A stretch of DNA of 64,000 nt, taken from contig CCNC01000179.1 of NCBI GenBank assembly GCA_000824845.1, positions 62,001 to 126,000 on the forward strand, in the 5' to 3' direction. Below, piece after piece: positions 16,632 to 25,681 of this stretch. How positions within the stretch are numbered: position 1 is the first letter of the stretch; the number at the start of each line of letters is the position of its first letter. The translations under genes were made by a program, and so were the position numbers. Source of the DNA: Mesorhizobium sp. ORS 3359 (GTDB lineage: Bacteria > Pseudomonadota > Alphaproteobacteria > Rhizobiales > Rhizobiaceae). The notes beneath the pieces were generated by a model that saw nothing but the letters and a program-made list of their open reading frames with translations, made no database searches and had not been told where the DNA came from.

Positions 16632-18230
16632 TCAACATGCGGCCTCCGCAAAATACTCGTTATCGAGTTCGCAGGCGTTTCCTGCATCACCGAACGAGGT
16701 CCAGCCGCCGTCCACGTAAAGGATGGAGCCGTTGACGTATGAGGCGGCGGACGAAGCCAGGAAGAACGCTGCGTCAGCGACGTCTTTCGGCTGTCCCAGC
16801 CTGCCCATCGGGATGCGTCGTGCGATCGTTTTCATGTCGATGCGGCCGACCTTCGCCAACTGAGCAATGCCCGGCGTGCAAATGAAGCCAGGAGCGACTG
16901 TGGCCGTCCGTATGCCGACCGGCCCGAGTTCGGCCGCCAGGCATCGGGTCAGAATGTCAAGCCCCGCCTGGGAGGCACCGTAGGCATGGCGCGGCGCGAA
17001 AGGCAGAAAGCTGTTGATCGATCCGATGTTGAGGATCACGCCGCCAGCGCGCATCGCCTTGATCGCTTCGCGAGCACAGGTGAAGGCCCCGGTAAGATTG
17101 ACATCCAAGACGTGTTGGATGTGTTCCGGTATTTGTTCGATTCCCAACACCAAAGTGTCGGCGGCAGCAGCACCGTTGACGAGCACATCGATGCGCCCGA
17201 AGCGCGCCCGCAGCTCCTCGAATAGCGCTACCACCTCGCTCTCGACGGCCACATCCACGCCTTTGGCCGGGTTGTTGCCGCGGAGCCATGCAGCGAGTTC
17301 TGCCGCTGCAGCGCCATCTCTGTCAGCAATCACAACGGTATCGCCGTTTGCTGCAAAGCGGCGAACGACGGCCGCGCCTATGCCGTTCGCGCCGCCGGTG
17401 ACGAGCACGATTCGCGCGTCGGTGCGTTCGGCCGGACAGCAGAGTTCGGCTTGGGGTATCCCATTCACCTGCGGGTGCGCATCCCCCGGCTGGTTGAATG
17501 ACATCCAGCCTCCGTCGACCGCCAGCACTGAACCGGTGATGTAGCGTGCCTGCGAGCTGGTCAGAAAACGCACGGCGAGGGCGATCTCGTCCGGGCGCGC
17601 CAAACGCCCCAGCGGCACGCGGCGGCGCACGGCCGCTAGGTCCACTTTGCCCGCGCGTTCCAGCTCCGCCACCATCGGCGTGCGCACGTAGCCGGGCGCT
17701 ACCGCCGTCACGCGAATGCCGCGAGAAGCCCACTCACATGCAAGCGACTTCGTCAACGAGATCAGGCCCGCCTTCGAGGCCGCGTAGGCATTGCGCTTGG
17801 GATTGCCTACGACACCCGCCATCGAAGCGACGTTGACGATGGCGCCGCCCCGCCTCATGCGCCTCGCCGCTTCGCGGGCCATGACGAACGGTCCAATCAA
17901 GTTTACCGCCAGGGCGAGGCGGAAGGCGTCGACACCAGTCTCGACGCTCGCAGCCATCGTGGGTCCCATCGCGGCGTTGTTGATGAGGACGCTGATCTGG
18001 GCGAACTGTGCTTCGATCCGACCGTAAAGCGCGAGCACATCCTCCTCCCGCGAGACGTCGCACACGAGGCCGAGATGCGGGTGGCCGAGACGGAGGGCCA
18101 GTTCAACGACACCGCTGCCAGGAAGGTCTACCGCAACGACAGTGTCTCCATCCCTGGCAAAAATTTCGACCAGGGCACGCCCGATCCCACCCGCGGCGCC
18201 CGTAATGATGACAATACGTCCTGTCTGCAT
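16632..18230 (-). CDS. Tandem (double-domain) short-chain dehydrogenase/reductase
   Basis: A 532-aa fusion of two SDR units, each of which would use NAD(P)H to interconvert a carbonyl and an alcohol. Unit 1 (about residues 1-245) has ITGAAGGIGRA, NNAAM and the catalytic YAASK. Unit 2 (about 275-525) has VTGGANGIGAA, the NxxxA-like NGAAA and a serine before HAYGASQAG. There the catalytic lysine of YxxxK is glutamine, so unit 2 may not act as a normal SDR. GGAG lies upstream of the ATG at 18230. NGR234 y4vI is a double SDR of similar size. The enzyme sits third from the end of the P450 operon. Confidence 0.85.
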   Translation of the reverse strand: MQTGRIVIITGAAGGIGRALVEIFARDGDTVVAVDLPGSGVVELALRLGHPHLGLVCDVSREEDVLALYGRIEAQFAQISVLINNAAMGPTMAASVETGVDAFRLALAVNLIGPFVMAREAARRMRRGGAIVNVASMAGVVGNPKRNAYAASKAGLISLTKSLACEWASRGIRVTAVAPGYVRTPMVAELERAGKVDLAAVRRRVPLGRLARPDEIALAVRFLTSSQARYITGSVLAVDGGWMSFNQPGDAHPQVNGIPQAELCCPAERTDARIVLVTGGANGIGAAVVRRFAANGDTVVIADRDGAAAAELAAWLRGNNPAKGVDVAVESEVVALFEELRARFGRIDVLVNGAAAADTLVLGIEQIPEHIQHVLDVNLTGAFTCAREAIKAMRAGGVILNIGSINSFLPFAPRHAYGASQAGLDILTRCLAAELGPVGIRTATVAPGFICTPGIAQLAKVGRIDMKTIARRIPMGRLGQPKDVADAAFFLASSAASYVNGSILYVDGGWTSFGDAGNACELDNEYFAEAAC

Positions 18231-18551
18231 GTTGAGGACTTCTCCCGCGCTCCCTTGAGCGATTTCAGCCAATCAATTTTGAGCGGCAAAAGATGCGTCG
18301 CGCTAATGCAGCGCGTCCTGGCGAAGGCCAGTTGCGGACCCGGAAAGACCACGCAGCGATCCGGCAGCTGTCCAACTTCCGAATAAGTCGCCGAGGCTGC
18401 TGCGGGACCGGCGAAGGACAGGAGCTTGCCTCGATGGTCGGCGCTGCCAGGTCCCGCAAATTTGTGGACACCGTGTCGTCGGCGGGCTCGTGGGAGAGAT
18501 CCGATCGCTCACGGCGTCGCGGGCAGAAAGGCAATGCAATTTGGCGCCCCT
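18231..18551. other. Spacer between the NTF2-like and double SDR genes
   Basis: About 320 bases without a supported gene. The ribosome site of the SDR gene lies at its downstream end. No clear hairpin or promoter was seen. Confidence 0.35.
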
Positions 18552-19193
18552 TCACCGGGCCGTCTTTCGCCGGGATCGCTGTAGCATCGCAAAGTTGTCA
18601 GGGCCTTCAGTCTCCTCGGCGGATGCGGCTGTATCGTTCGACGCCTCCGAAGGGTCATGGCGAGAAGGAATGCGACGCTTTCCGAACCTGTAGACCGGAT
18701 CGTCCGGATGCGGTGCTCCGATCGGCCGGCGCGGGCCGAACCGTTCTGCCTCAACGCCCGCTGGTGGGAGCTGCTCCTCTATCCAATCGTAGACCACCGT
18801 CCGTTCGGCAATCCGCCACTCAGCTTCCCTCTTGTGAAACAGATCGCAGTAACGGCCGCACAGGAGCGTCTGGCGCACGTCTCCGTCTTGATCTGGTGCG
18901 CGTTGTAGCGCGGTGAAATAGCTCTCGACCGCAGCCTCTGACGAACTGATGAATTCGATCAGGATGTTGGTGATCTGGTGGATGTTGCGGGGTCCGGCCT
19001 TGAAGACGCCGAGTGCAAACTCGATGAACCCCTCTGCAGGACCGCAATAGGCCCCGTGATTGTCATGCGCATCGGGCCAGTACGCGCTGCGTAGCGCCGC
19101 TTCATCGGCGCGGTCGATCCCGCGGCAGTATCGATAGAGGCAGTCGCGGATCGCCTCACGGTCGATTAGTTGGGCAATTTTCGTCTGTTCCAT
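18552..19193 (-). CDS. NTF2/SnoaL-like protein
   Basis: A 213-aa protein whose first 165 residues have the SnoaL-like/NTF2 cone fold seen in dehydratases, isomerases and ring-hydroxylating dioxygenase small subunits. The start is typical: [20 protein letters not shown], then [20 protein letters not shown] (about residues 27-46), which holds the tyrosine/tryptophan-aspartate-histidine patch. The C-terminal 45 residues are polar and may be disordered. The frame stays open upstream to 19409 without good support, so the ATG at 19193 is a judgement. In the operon it lies between ferredoxin and the double SDR, suggesting a step on a P450 product. Confidence 0.75.
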   Translation of the reverse strand: MEQTKIAQLIDREAIRDCLYRYCRGIDRADEAALRSAYWPDAHDNHGAYCGPAEGFIEFALGVFKAGPRNIHQITNILIEFISSSEAAVESYFTALQRAPDQDGDVRQTLLCGRYCDLFHKREAEWRIAERTVVYDWIEEQLPPAGVEAERFGPRRPIGAPHPDDPVYRFGKRRIPSRHDPSEASNDTAASAEETEGPDNFAMLQRSRRKTAR

Positions 19194-19405
19194 CGGCTCT
19201 GCCACGGATTCTGTGATCGGAAGAGGTGTTTTGCGAACCGCACCTTGGCGTTTGCGCATTCTGCGGGGCATCTCGATGCCGCAGATGCCCCTGCGCAGTT
19301 GGACGAGGACGGTGGTAGAACGGAAGGCGCCTGGCTCGGGTCCCGTTTGGGCCGCTTGGGCGATCCCTTTCATGCCCGCCGGACTCTTGGTGGAATGAGT
19401 CAGGT

Positions 19406-19615
19406 TCAACTCGTGCTGCAGGGTTCCCGGTCGAGTTTAAGTGCACGTTCGGGACAGGATCGCGCGCCCCGCGATGCAGTCAGTTCCTCCCCTTCCGCAA
19501 CTTCGATGTTACCGGGCAGGATGTAACCGGCGTCATCGAGCTTGAAGATGTGTGGCGCGTGCGCCGCGCATCGCGCGTGACCCTGGCATTTGGCATTTTG
19601 GACGATGATGCGCAT
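19406..19615 (-). CDS. Small [3Fe-4S]/[4Fe-4S]-type ferredoxin
   Basis: A 69-aa ferredoxin of the kind that feeds electrons to bacterial P450s. Cysteines occur in CQGHARC (residues 9 and 15) and in RSCPERAL (about 54). This leaves three usable ligands in the CxxHxxC...C...CP pattern, as in 3Fe-4S partners of P450s. GGAGG lies ahead of the ATG at 19615. It follows the P450 gene by 47 bases, so the P450 is its likely partner. Confidence 0.87.
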   Translation of the reverse strand: MRIIVQNAKCQGHARCAAHAPHIFKLDDAGYILPGNIEVAEGEELTASRGARSCPERALKLDREPCSTS

Positions 19616-19662
19616 GGCGCTGCCTCCATTGTCTTTGTACCTCGGCTCGGGGCGGGGCTTGG

Positions 19663-20877
19663 TCAGGACCAGTCTAGAATCAGATTTTCGATTCCGAACA
19701 CATGGCCGCCAGAGGTGATGGGCGCCGTACCGTTCTTGATCCGGAAGGCGGGGATGCGCGCCAGCCACTCCTCCAGCCCAACGACGATCTCGCGTCGGGC
19801 AAGATGTGAGCCAAGGCAACGGTGGGGACCATAGCCAAAGGTGGCATGGCGGTTGTCCTCTCGTGCCAGATCGACCGTGTTGGGGCATTCGAATTCCGCC
19901 GGGTCGCGGTTGGCGATCATCGTGGCGCAGGAAACATAATCTCCCTTGCGGATCGGCGCGCCTTCGAAGTCGATATCTTTCGTTGCCACGCGGATCAACT
20001 GAACGGTCGGATAGGCGCGCAGCAATTCTTCAGCCGCGGCCACGATCCGGCCTGGTTCGCTGCGCAGCAATTCCTGATCCTTGAGGTTGCGCGCAAGATA
20101 GGCCAGGTCAAAGCCTATGGCTGCTGCAACAGTGTCGAGCCCGGCAACAAAGACAAGCACGCCGACGCCGCGTACTTCCTGTTTCGTCAGGCGGCGGCCC
20201 TCAACCTGTGCCTGCACGACGAACGTCATGAAATCATCAAGCAGGTCATTGCGGCGGGCGGCTGCAAGTTCATCAATGAAGGATACGATCGTCCGGGCCG
20301 CGGCCGGCCGTTTCACATCGTCGCCGTGGAGCAGATCTCTCCCCCATCCGACAAATGTGTCGATTCGGTCATCCGGGAGCCCTAGGAGATGAAGGAAGAT
20401 GTTTACCGTGAACGGAAATGCGAAATCCTTCATGACATCGCAGCTTGTGCCCGATGCGGCGATCCCGTCGATGAGCCTGATTGCCCGCTCACGGACAGCC
20501 GGCTCCAATGCCGCCACCCGTTTTGGCGAAAACAGCGGATTGAGCAATGAGCGAAAGGCGCCATGGGCCGGGGGATCGAGTTCAAGCGGGATCATCGGCC
20601 AGTTTTCACCCAGGGCGGAGGCAAAGATGCTGCGATGGCTGGAAAAAGTTTCGGTGTCCTGCAGCACCCGGCGCTGGTCGCTGGCGCGGGTGATCACCCA
20701 GGTGCCCCTGCCGTCGCGCGTGTTGAGGGGTGAATAAAAGATAGGCGGGCCGGAATGGACGCAAGCGACTGCCGCGTGGGGATCCCCGTTGGGAGTCGGT
20801 GACATGCCCGGCGAAGTGAACAGGCTAAAGTCCCTCACCATTTCGGGCGGGACATGATCTGGAACCGGATTTTCCAT
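19663..20877 (-). CDS. Cytochrome P450 (CYP127-like)
   Basis: A 404-aa soluble bacterial P450. The I-helix oxygen-activation motif is VFVAGLDTVAA (about residues 231-241). The K-helix ExxR is EELLR. The haem loop FGYGPHRCLGSHLAR holds the axial cysteine. The ATG at 20877 is supported by AGGAG. It is the first gene of a minus-strand operon with ferredoxin, NTF2-like, double SDR, luciferase-like monooxygenase and nifQ. The gene order recalls the NGR234 symbiotic plasmid cluster containing CYP127A1. A sigma-54 promoter and a NifA site lie 290-445 bases upstream. The substrate is unknown; a terpenoid or other hydrophobic metabolite is a guess. Confidence 0.92.
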   Translation of the reverse strand: MENPVPDHVPPEMVRDFSLFTSPGMSPTPNGDPHAAVACVHSGPPIFYSPLNTRDGRGTWVITRASDQRRVLQDTETFSSHRSIFASALGENWPMIPLELDPPAHGAFRSLLNPLFSPKRVAALEPAVRERAIRLIDGIAASGTSCDVMKDFAFPFTVNIFLHLLGLPDDRIDTFVGWGRDLLHGDDVKRPAAARTIVSFIDELAAARRNDLLDDFMTFVVQAQVEGRRLTKQEVRGVGVLVFVAGLDTVAAAIGFDLAYLARNLKDQELLRSEPGRIVAAAEELLRAYPTVQLIRVATKDIDFEGAPIRKGDYVSCATMIANRDPAEFECPNTVDLAREDNRHATFGYGPHRCLGSHLARREIVVGLEEWLARIPAFRIKNGTAPITSGGHVFGIENLILDWS

Positions 20878-21170
20878 TTGGCCTCTTCTCCTGAACGCTG
20901 GGCGTTCATGCGCTAGATTGAGATTGCAGCCCGATCTCAAGGTCGATTGGCCAGCACCCGGTAAGTCCCAGCTCTAGCGTGTCGTTGCGCGATGCAACCA
21001 AACTGCGCACCAGCGCAAGAGATCGGTTGCGCATTCAAGCAGCAAAGGCTCCCTGCTTGGTGCCGCGGTTCTAAAGCGTAACCCACTGGTTATCCCCTTG
21101 AAGTTGAGAGACTGGTCAATCGTCGCTGAGCTCCGTGACGCATTGCTGCTTGCGCCCCGAAATCATCTAA

Positions 21171-21185
21171 GCAAGTTGCGTGCCG
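21171..21185 (-). promoter_or_regulatory. Sigma-54 (-24/-12) promoter of the P450-nifQ operon
   Basis: On the minus strand the sequence is CGGCACGCAACTTGC, matching GGCACG-N4-TTGC with correct GG-GC spacing. Only the base before GG differs from TGGCAC. It points towards the P450 gene, with a leader of about 280 bases, and a NifA site lies about 120 bases upstream. Confidence 0.75.
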
Positions 21186-21306
21186 GCTCGGCCGTATCGA
21201 TGGTGCTGCACCGGTCTATGGCTCAGCCACCACTGGAACCGCCGCTCATAGGATGACCACATGTCTCCCGGCAAAACGTCCGACAACCGACACCTGCTGT
21301 CAGCTT

Positions 21307-21322
21307 TGTCGAATACCCGACA
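21307..21322. promoter_or_regulatory. NifA upstream activator sequence (TGT-N10-ACA)
   Basis: TGTCGAATACCCGACA, with a near-palindromic TGTCG...CGACA. It lies about 122 bases upstream of the minus-strand sigma-54 promoter, within the usual range for NifA looping. Confidence 0.75.
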
Positions 21323-21509
21323 CGGGGACTGCAGCACACTCTTTCTGGGGCTCTTCTGCCGATTTGTCATAATGTTGAGACTCTTTGGTCGCCGACGCGC
21401 CAGCATTGCGGTCGTCGCCGAGTACCGCAGCCATTCGGCTTTCTCACCTCGCAAACGACGGGAGGCCGGAGGCCTTGATTGATTGGCCGATCGAGGACGA
21501 TTGGCCGTA

Positions 21510-22130
21510 GGTGTGGATATATGCGATCTGTCTGAAGGTGCGCCGCGGCGGCCGCATCGTCTCGGTTGCGGTGATTATCGCCGTCGGCGTCGCCACCGAC
21601 CGCCAGGTGCTTGGCATGAGGTCGGCACCAGTGGCCAAGCCGACCTGGACCGAGCTCCTGCGCAAACTGACGAGCCGCGGCTTCCAAGACGTCAAGCTTG
21701 TCGTCCTCGACGTCCCTGGGAGCGTCTGCCGGCGGTCTCGAAGGTGCTCCAGCTACTTGGTAGCGCTGGCGGGCGGCGGGTACATTTCATGAAAGACTTA
21801 CTGGCGCATCGGCAAGAGCGGCCGTCGCATGGTCTCGGCCTTCATCGCCACCAGCCCAGGAGACCGATCGTTGCCGTCCAGATCCGGCCAAAAATCCTCA
21901 AGCTCGTCATCATCGAGGAACGAGACTGAACATGACGTGCTTGCCGGCATGAGCTTCGTCAAAGAGCACCGCATCGAGATATCGGTCGAGCCGCTCAACG
22001 GCGAAATTGAATGGAGCACCGAGGTCGTCGGCATCTTCCCCAATGAGGCCATCATGCGCCTCGTCGGCGCCGCTGCTGCTTGAGCAGAACGATGGGCCAT
22101 GCAAGGGCAAGATAGTAAACCTTGCCACTT
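21510..22130 (+). mobile_element. IS256-family transposase remnant
   Basis: Three pieces in different frames follow the order of an IS256/mutator-type transposase. They are LKVRRGGRIVSVAVIIAVGV with LRKLTSRGFQDVKLVV, then RRVHFMKD, and GRRMVSAFIATS with MSFVKEHRIEISVEPLNGEI and EVVGIFPNEAIMRLVGA. Frameshifts and deletions separate them, so it is inactive. It lies between the NifA site of the P450 operon and the nodO-like gene. Confidence 0.75.
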
Positions 22131-22317
22131 AAGCCCTTTCGGCACATCAGTCTGCAGGCAGTGGCACGCTGATCTTCCGGCCTTTTCAAGGGCAAGCGCG
22201 ATAGCCGCGCCGTCAACTAGCCACAGAGGCGATCCGCGCGAAGCAAAGAGGCGGTTTATCTATTTATCTACGCGGTAGCGCATCGCGTCCTATCCGATCC
22301 AAAACGGTTCCCGCGGA

Positions 22318-23115
22318 TCAGACGAAGTTAAAGTCCCATGCGCTCAACCCAAGCCCGGCCAGATTCGCGACGCTTTGGACATTACTAAGATGAGCAAAAT
22401 CGTCGGCATGGTTATCGGAGGTGACGTAGGCCAGATTCCCTGAATTGGTTAACGGATTATAGTAAACGATAATGTCGCCGGTATGCTCATTGGAGATCGC
22501 ATCCGCAGCTTGGGAGCCGTTGCTGAACGAGTTGGTGAGCACGACGACATGCTCGCCGTTCGCGCCCGCAGCGTCGCCGCTGTAGAAGGTGTCAACTGGA
22601 TGGCCAGGCCGTGAGCTGGCGTGGTTGACGAAGTTTGCGCCAAAACCGTCGCTACCGAGGCCGACCGCATCGAAGGCCAAAGTGTCGTCCGCCGGATTGA
22701 AATCCAAGATCGAGGTATTGTCGGGGTCCGGCCCGAAACGCGGGTCATATCCAGGGATCGGGTTGTGGAATTGGAACACGAACGTGTCGCTGCCTGTGCC
22801 CCCGGTCAGAAAATCCCTGCCGTCACCAACAAAGAGGGTGTCGTTACCCGGACCCCCGTAGAGCTTGTCATTATCCTCAGCAGTGATGTGCGGTCCGTCT
22901 CGCCCGTTGTCGCCGTAGAGGTAGTCATTGCCCTCCTCGCCAAACACATGATCATTGCCTGTGCCACCGAAGACTCGGTCATTGCCAGGCCCCGCCGAAA
23001 TGGAATCGTTACCCCCAAGAGCGTCAATCCAGTCATTGCCGTCGGGATCTGTGATCACATCGTCACCATTGGTGCCGAAGAGGGCATTGTCGCGCGGACT
23101 ACCATGGATAGCCAT
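22318..23115 (-). CDS. nodO: NodO-like secreted calcium-binding RTX protein
   Basis: A 265-aa RTX protein. The N-terminal half carries nonapeptide-type GGxGxDxx calcium repeats (for example [20 protein letters not shown] and [19 protein letters not shown], about residues 35-112). The C-terminus ends WDFNFV, like an uncleaved type I secretion signal, and there is no N-terminal signal peptide. NodO of Rhizobium leguminosarum is a secreted RTX protein of similar size that supports nodulation. The call rests on the fold plus a nod box about 65 bases before the start. AAGGAG precedes the ATG at 23115. No type I exporter is in the window. Confidence 0.78.
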   Translation of the reverse strand: MAIHGSPRDNALFGTNGDDVITDPDGNDWIDALGGNDSISAGPGNDRVFGGTGNDHVFGEEGNDYLYGDNGRDGPHITAEDNDKLYGGPGNDTLFVGDGRDFLTGGTGSDTFVFQFHNPIPGYDPRFGPDPDNTSILDFNPADDTLAFDAVGLGSDGFGANFVNHASSRPGHPVDTFYSGDAAGANGEHVVVLTNSFSNGSQAADAISNEHTGDIIVYYNPLTNSGNLAYVTSDNHADDFAHLSNVQSVANLAGLGLSAWDFNFV

Positions 23116-23177
23116 CAGAGACACTCCTTAATCATGCGTCCCCACGCCACCTGAACCTTTTCATATCTCTATTCAGG

Positions 23178-23227
23178 TTATGGGCAAAATTGATTGTTCC
23201 GATCCTACATATTTACCCGATGGATGT
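23178..23227 (-). promoter_or_regulatory. nod box upstream of the nodO-like gene
   Basis: On the minus strand, CATCCAT, then ATCGGAACAATCAATTTT and GCCCAT occur with the spacing of the NodD-binding consensus (ATCCAY...ATCNAAACAATCRATTTTRCCAAT). The GATG block reads AATA; the rest is well conserved. It ends about 65 bases before the nodO-like ATG. Confidence 0.72.
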
Positions 23228-24025
23228 GTCATCCTCGGGTGCGCCATGCACCAGGTCGCGCGCGCAATGACGCGAGGCGGGTGCCAGTGGATGCCGGAAA
23301 ACACCCGCGGCCCGAGGGCGTCCTGCTCTCCCGCTCGCTAGTGGAGGCCTCCGCCTTGGTATCGGTGAAACGTGATTGGAAAATTGTTTTCCAGGACATG
23401 TGGTCATTGAGCAGGACCTTATCGAAGCCGGCGCCTTCCGCGGTGGAAGCAGGGGCAGAATGATCGTTGGTCCTTGCAGCGGTTTGACGCAACGTGGTGG
23501 AATGGCCGAGCAAAGCGATCCGGCGCGGCACTCCACAGTGCGCGGCAAGCGGCCGGGGCATTTCGATCCGCGGCAGAGATCACTCCATCTGCCCACCGGC
23601 TGCTGTCGCCAGATTTAAGAGTTGTTCCCGCCTGCGCATCAGATCACAAGCAAGCAATGGCCTAACCAAGGACCTTGGTGCTTTGAGGACGGCTACTTGA
23701 ACGATGCATGGACCTCGTTTTGGAGCACGGCCGCAATGTTGGACGGACTGACCGACAAAACAACCTTCGCCGACAGCTGACGCACGTGGCCGACATCGGT
23801 CAACCTTCAGCGGAATTCGGGTAGTACCTCGTCGAATTTCGAGCGGCGAGATGTCTTTCCCCGCCAAGCGCGCAGACGATTGCGACGATCGAACGATCTG
23901 TGACAGCACGGGAAGCAATAGCTACGCGCTCACTCGCTCCGCAGGCAAAGCGATGGCCAGCAGAATGCCGAGCTCCGGCGCGAGCGCCGAGCGAAAACGG
24001 AAAACAACATGCAATGGGTCTTGCC
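23228..24025. other. Gene-free stretch between the nod box and hmuS
   Basis: About 800 bases. Open frames on both strands are short, arginine-rich and lack ribosome sites. No repeat, promoter or transposase fragment was recognised. Confidence 0.4.
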
Positions 24026-25087
24026 TCATGCAGCGGTCGGACCGGGAATGCGTGGCAGGGTCTCGGCCAGAAACCGCCAGTCCTCGCGCTCGCCTTCGCC
24101 TTCGCGGCGCTTGCCAAAGAACTGGACGATCATCTTGCCATCGGCGTCGTAGGCTTCGAGCGAGGTGACGTGACCGTCCTTGGTCGGCTTGCGAACGGCC
24201 CAGATCTCGCGGACGTGATGGGTCCCGAGATGCAGGTGGAAGGTCTCGTCGAGCACATTGATCCACGGCCCGATTGTTTTGACCCACTTGATTGGACCGG
24301 AATGGATCTGGATGCAGCCACGATTGCCTACAAAGCACATGATCGGCATTTCATCTTCGGCCGCCTGTTGAAACATGGCGCCGATAGCGTCCTTTTCGAG
24401 CGCCCAAGCGTAGACCTCGCCGACCATACGCACCGCCTCGCGGCGGCTGAGCTTGAGTCTCTTCAACATGTCGAAGAACTGATGCACGTCCGTCAGCTGG
24501 CTCCAGCACTCGCGTAGATCCTCCACCGTGGCGGCTCGGTCAGGAACCTCTGCGTCATCGCTGGCTCCGCTCGCCTTGAATACTACGATCGGCTCCTGGT
24601 TCGAGGATTCCAGCTCAGCCACCAGCTTCTGATAAGCATCGAGATTTGAGGCGGGCCCGAGTTGCACCTTGTGCATCGCCTTGCCGGCGGCATCAAAGAA
24701 TTGCAGGCTACGGCTAATGTCCTTGCCATTGCGCTTCTCGACGGCAAAGCCATGCGCCCAAACTTTCGGGAAGATGCGCAAGTCGATGTCGTCGCCAAGT
24801 ACCAGAGCATGCTTGTTGCCGGTGACCACCTTCTCATAGACGCCGATCTTTTCGTGCACGGCACTTTCGTTGCGGGTATGCGCCACCACCTCGCCGACCG
24901 CTTCGAGGCCGGTCAGCAGATCATTGACGCGCGGCTCGACACGAATCGCGCCCAGACCGCAATGCGCGGCGACCAATTCCGCTTCCGATATACCCAGTCG
25001 GGCGGCGAGATCGTGCTCACGGATCTTTGGATTGTCTTGCTGCGCCCGCCGGATTTCGTGCGGCGATAGTCTCTCACGCTGGTCCAT
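24026..25087 (-). CDS. hmuS: Haem-degrading/utilisation protein HmuS (HemS/ChuS family)
   Basis: A 353-aa cytoplasmic protein of the HemS/HmuS family, which takes haem from the HmuTUV importer and opens or stores it. The two repeated halves are visible: the first around GDDIDLRIFPKVWAHGFAVE (about residues 98-117), the second around RGCIQIHSGPIKWVKTIGPW and VLDETFHLHLGTHHVREIWA. The second half contains the conserved histidine-rich strand. Length is as usual. No hmuR or hmuTUV gene is nearby, so the importer must be elsewhere. Upstream it faces the iscN promoter region; a damaged sigma-54-like site lies on its side. Confidence 0.9.
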   Translation of the reverse strand: MDQRERLSPHEIRRAQQDNPKIREHDLAARLGISEAELVAAHCGLGAIRVEPRVNDLLTGLEAVGEVVAHTRNESAVHEKIGVYEKVVTGNKHALVLGDDIDLRIFPKVWAHGFAVEKRNGKDISRSLQFFDAAGKAMHKVQLGPASNLDAYQKLVAELESSNQEPIVVFKASGASDDAEVPDRAATVEDLRECWSQLTDVHQFFDMLKRLKLSRREAVRMVGEVYAWALEKDAIGAMFQQAAEDEMPIMCFVGNRGCIQIHSGPIKWVKTIGPWINVLDETFHLHLGTHHVREIWAVRKPTKDGHVTSLEAYDADGKMIVQFFGKRREGEGEREDWRFLAETLPRIPGPTAA

Positions 25088-25285
25088 GTGTTAACGACCT
25101 TCATCTGCTTGTTGAGGATCAGCTGCCCCGCCGGTGGTCCGGTCGACTGAGCGCAGCGTGGTGCTTGATGCCGACCTCCTGCTCGTCCGCAGGGCGCTGC
25201 TGGCGAGAGAGCGTGATCGCCATCGAAACCGGGCGTGTCGTCTAAAGCGGCGGGGAACGGTTCCACCCGCGCAGAGCGGTTCTGA

Positions 25286-25318
25286 CCCAGCCCTGACATG
25301 TTGCCCCAGCCCTGACAT
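25286..25318. repeat. Short direct repeat, two 14-base copies
   Basis: CCCAGCCCTGACAT occurs twice (25286-25299 and 25305-25318) with five bases between. It lies in the hmuS leader region. No function is evident. Confidence 0.6.
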
Positions 25319-25404
25319 TTGGCTTGCTCCGTTCGATCGATCGCGAGGGCACTCGCAGCATGATTTTTGTCTCGGCGGTTTTTGCCGCAACCGCCAATAA
25401 GCGC

Positions 25405-25420
25405 CTCAAAAGTCGTGCCA
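25405..25420 (-). promoter_or_regulatory. Damaged sigma-54-like site on the hmuS side
   Basis: On the minus strand, TTGGCACGACTTTTGAG matches TGGCACG-N4-TTGC except that the -12 GC is GA. It is about 90 bases from the NifA site at 25507-25522 and about 320 bases from hmuS. It is probably weak or dead. Confidence 0.35.
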
Positions 25421-25506
25421 ATTCGCCTGAACAAGCGCAAAAAAGTTCCGCACGCTCATCAATGATTTATGTGAGAGTTCAGTGGGAACCGAGGCCGGAC
25501 ACTTTG

Positions 25507-25522
25507 TGTGACGTACTCGACA
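25507..25522. promoter_or_regulatory. NifA upstream activator sequence of the iscN-nifSVW operon
   Basis: TGTGACGTACTCGACA fits TGT-N10-ACA. It lies about 100 bases upstream of the sigma-54 promoter. A near-match, TGTCGGTTGTCCGACC, follows at 25537-25552. Confidence 0.8.
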
Positions 25523-25622
25523 AACCCGACAGTGCGTGTCGGTTGTCCGACCTCTTTTCAGCCAACAAGATTGATAGCGCCTCTAGAGGGATCGCGGCGT
25601 GTTGAAACGGATTTTTCCTCTT

Positions 25623-25638
25623 TGGCACGGTCCCTGCA
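25623..25638 (+). promoter_or_regulatory. Sigma-54 promoter of iscN-nifSVW
   Basis: TGGCACGGTCCCTGCA matches TGGCACG-N4-TTGCW with one difference and correct spacing. It lies 44 bases upstream of the iscN ATG. Confidence 0.9.
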
Positions 25639-25681
25639 GCGTGATCCGCAAAGACGTCACGGATTGAGGAGATATCTTGCT

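Noticed and set aside
16430-16690. 86-aa minus-strand frame in the P450 operon spacer
   Set aside because: Overlaps the end of the double SDR gene and is arginine-rich without a domain.
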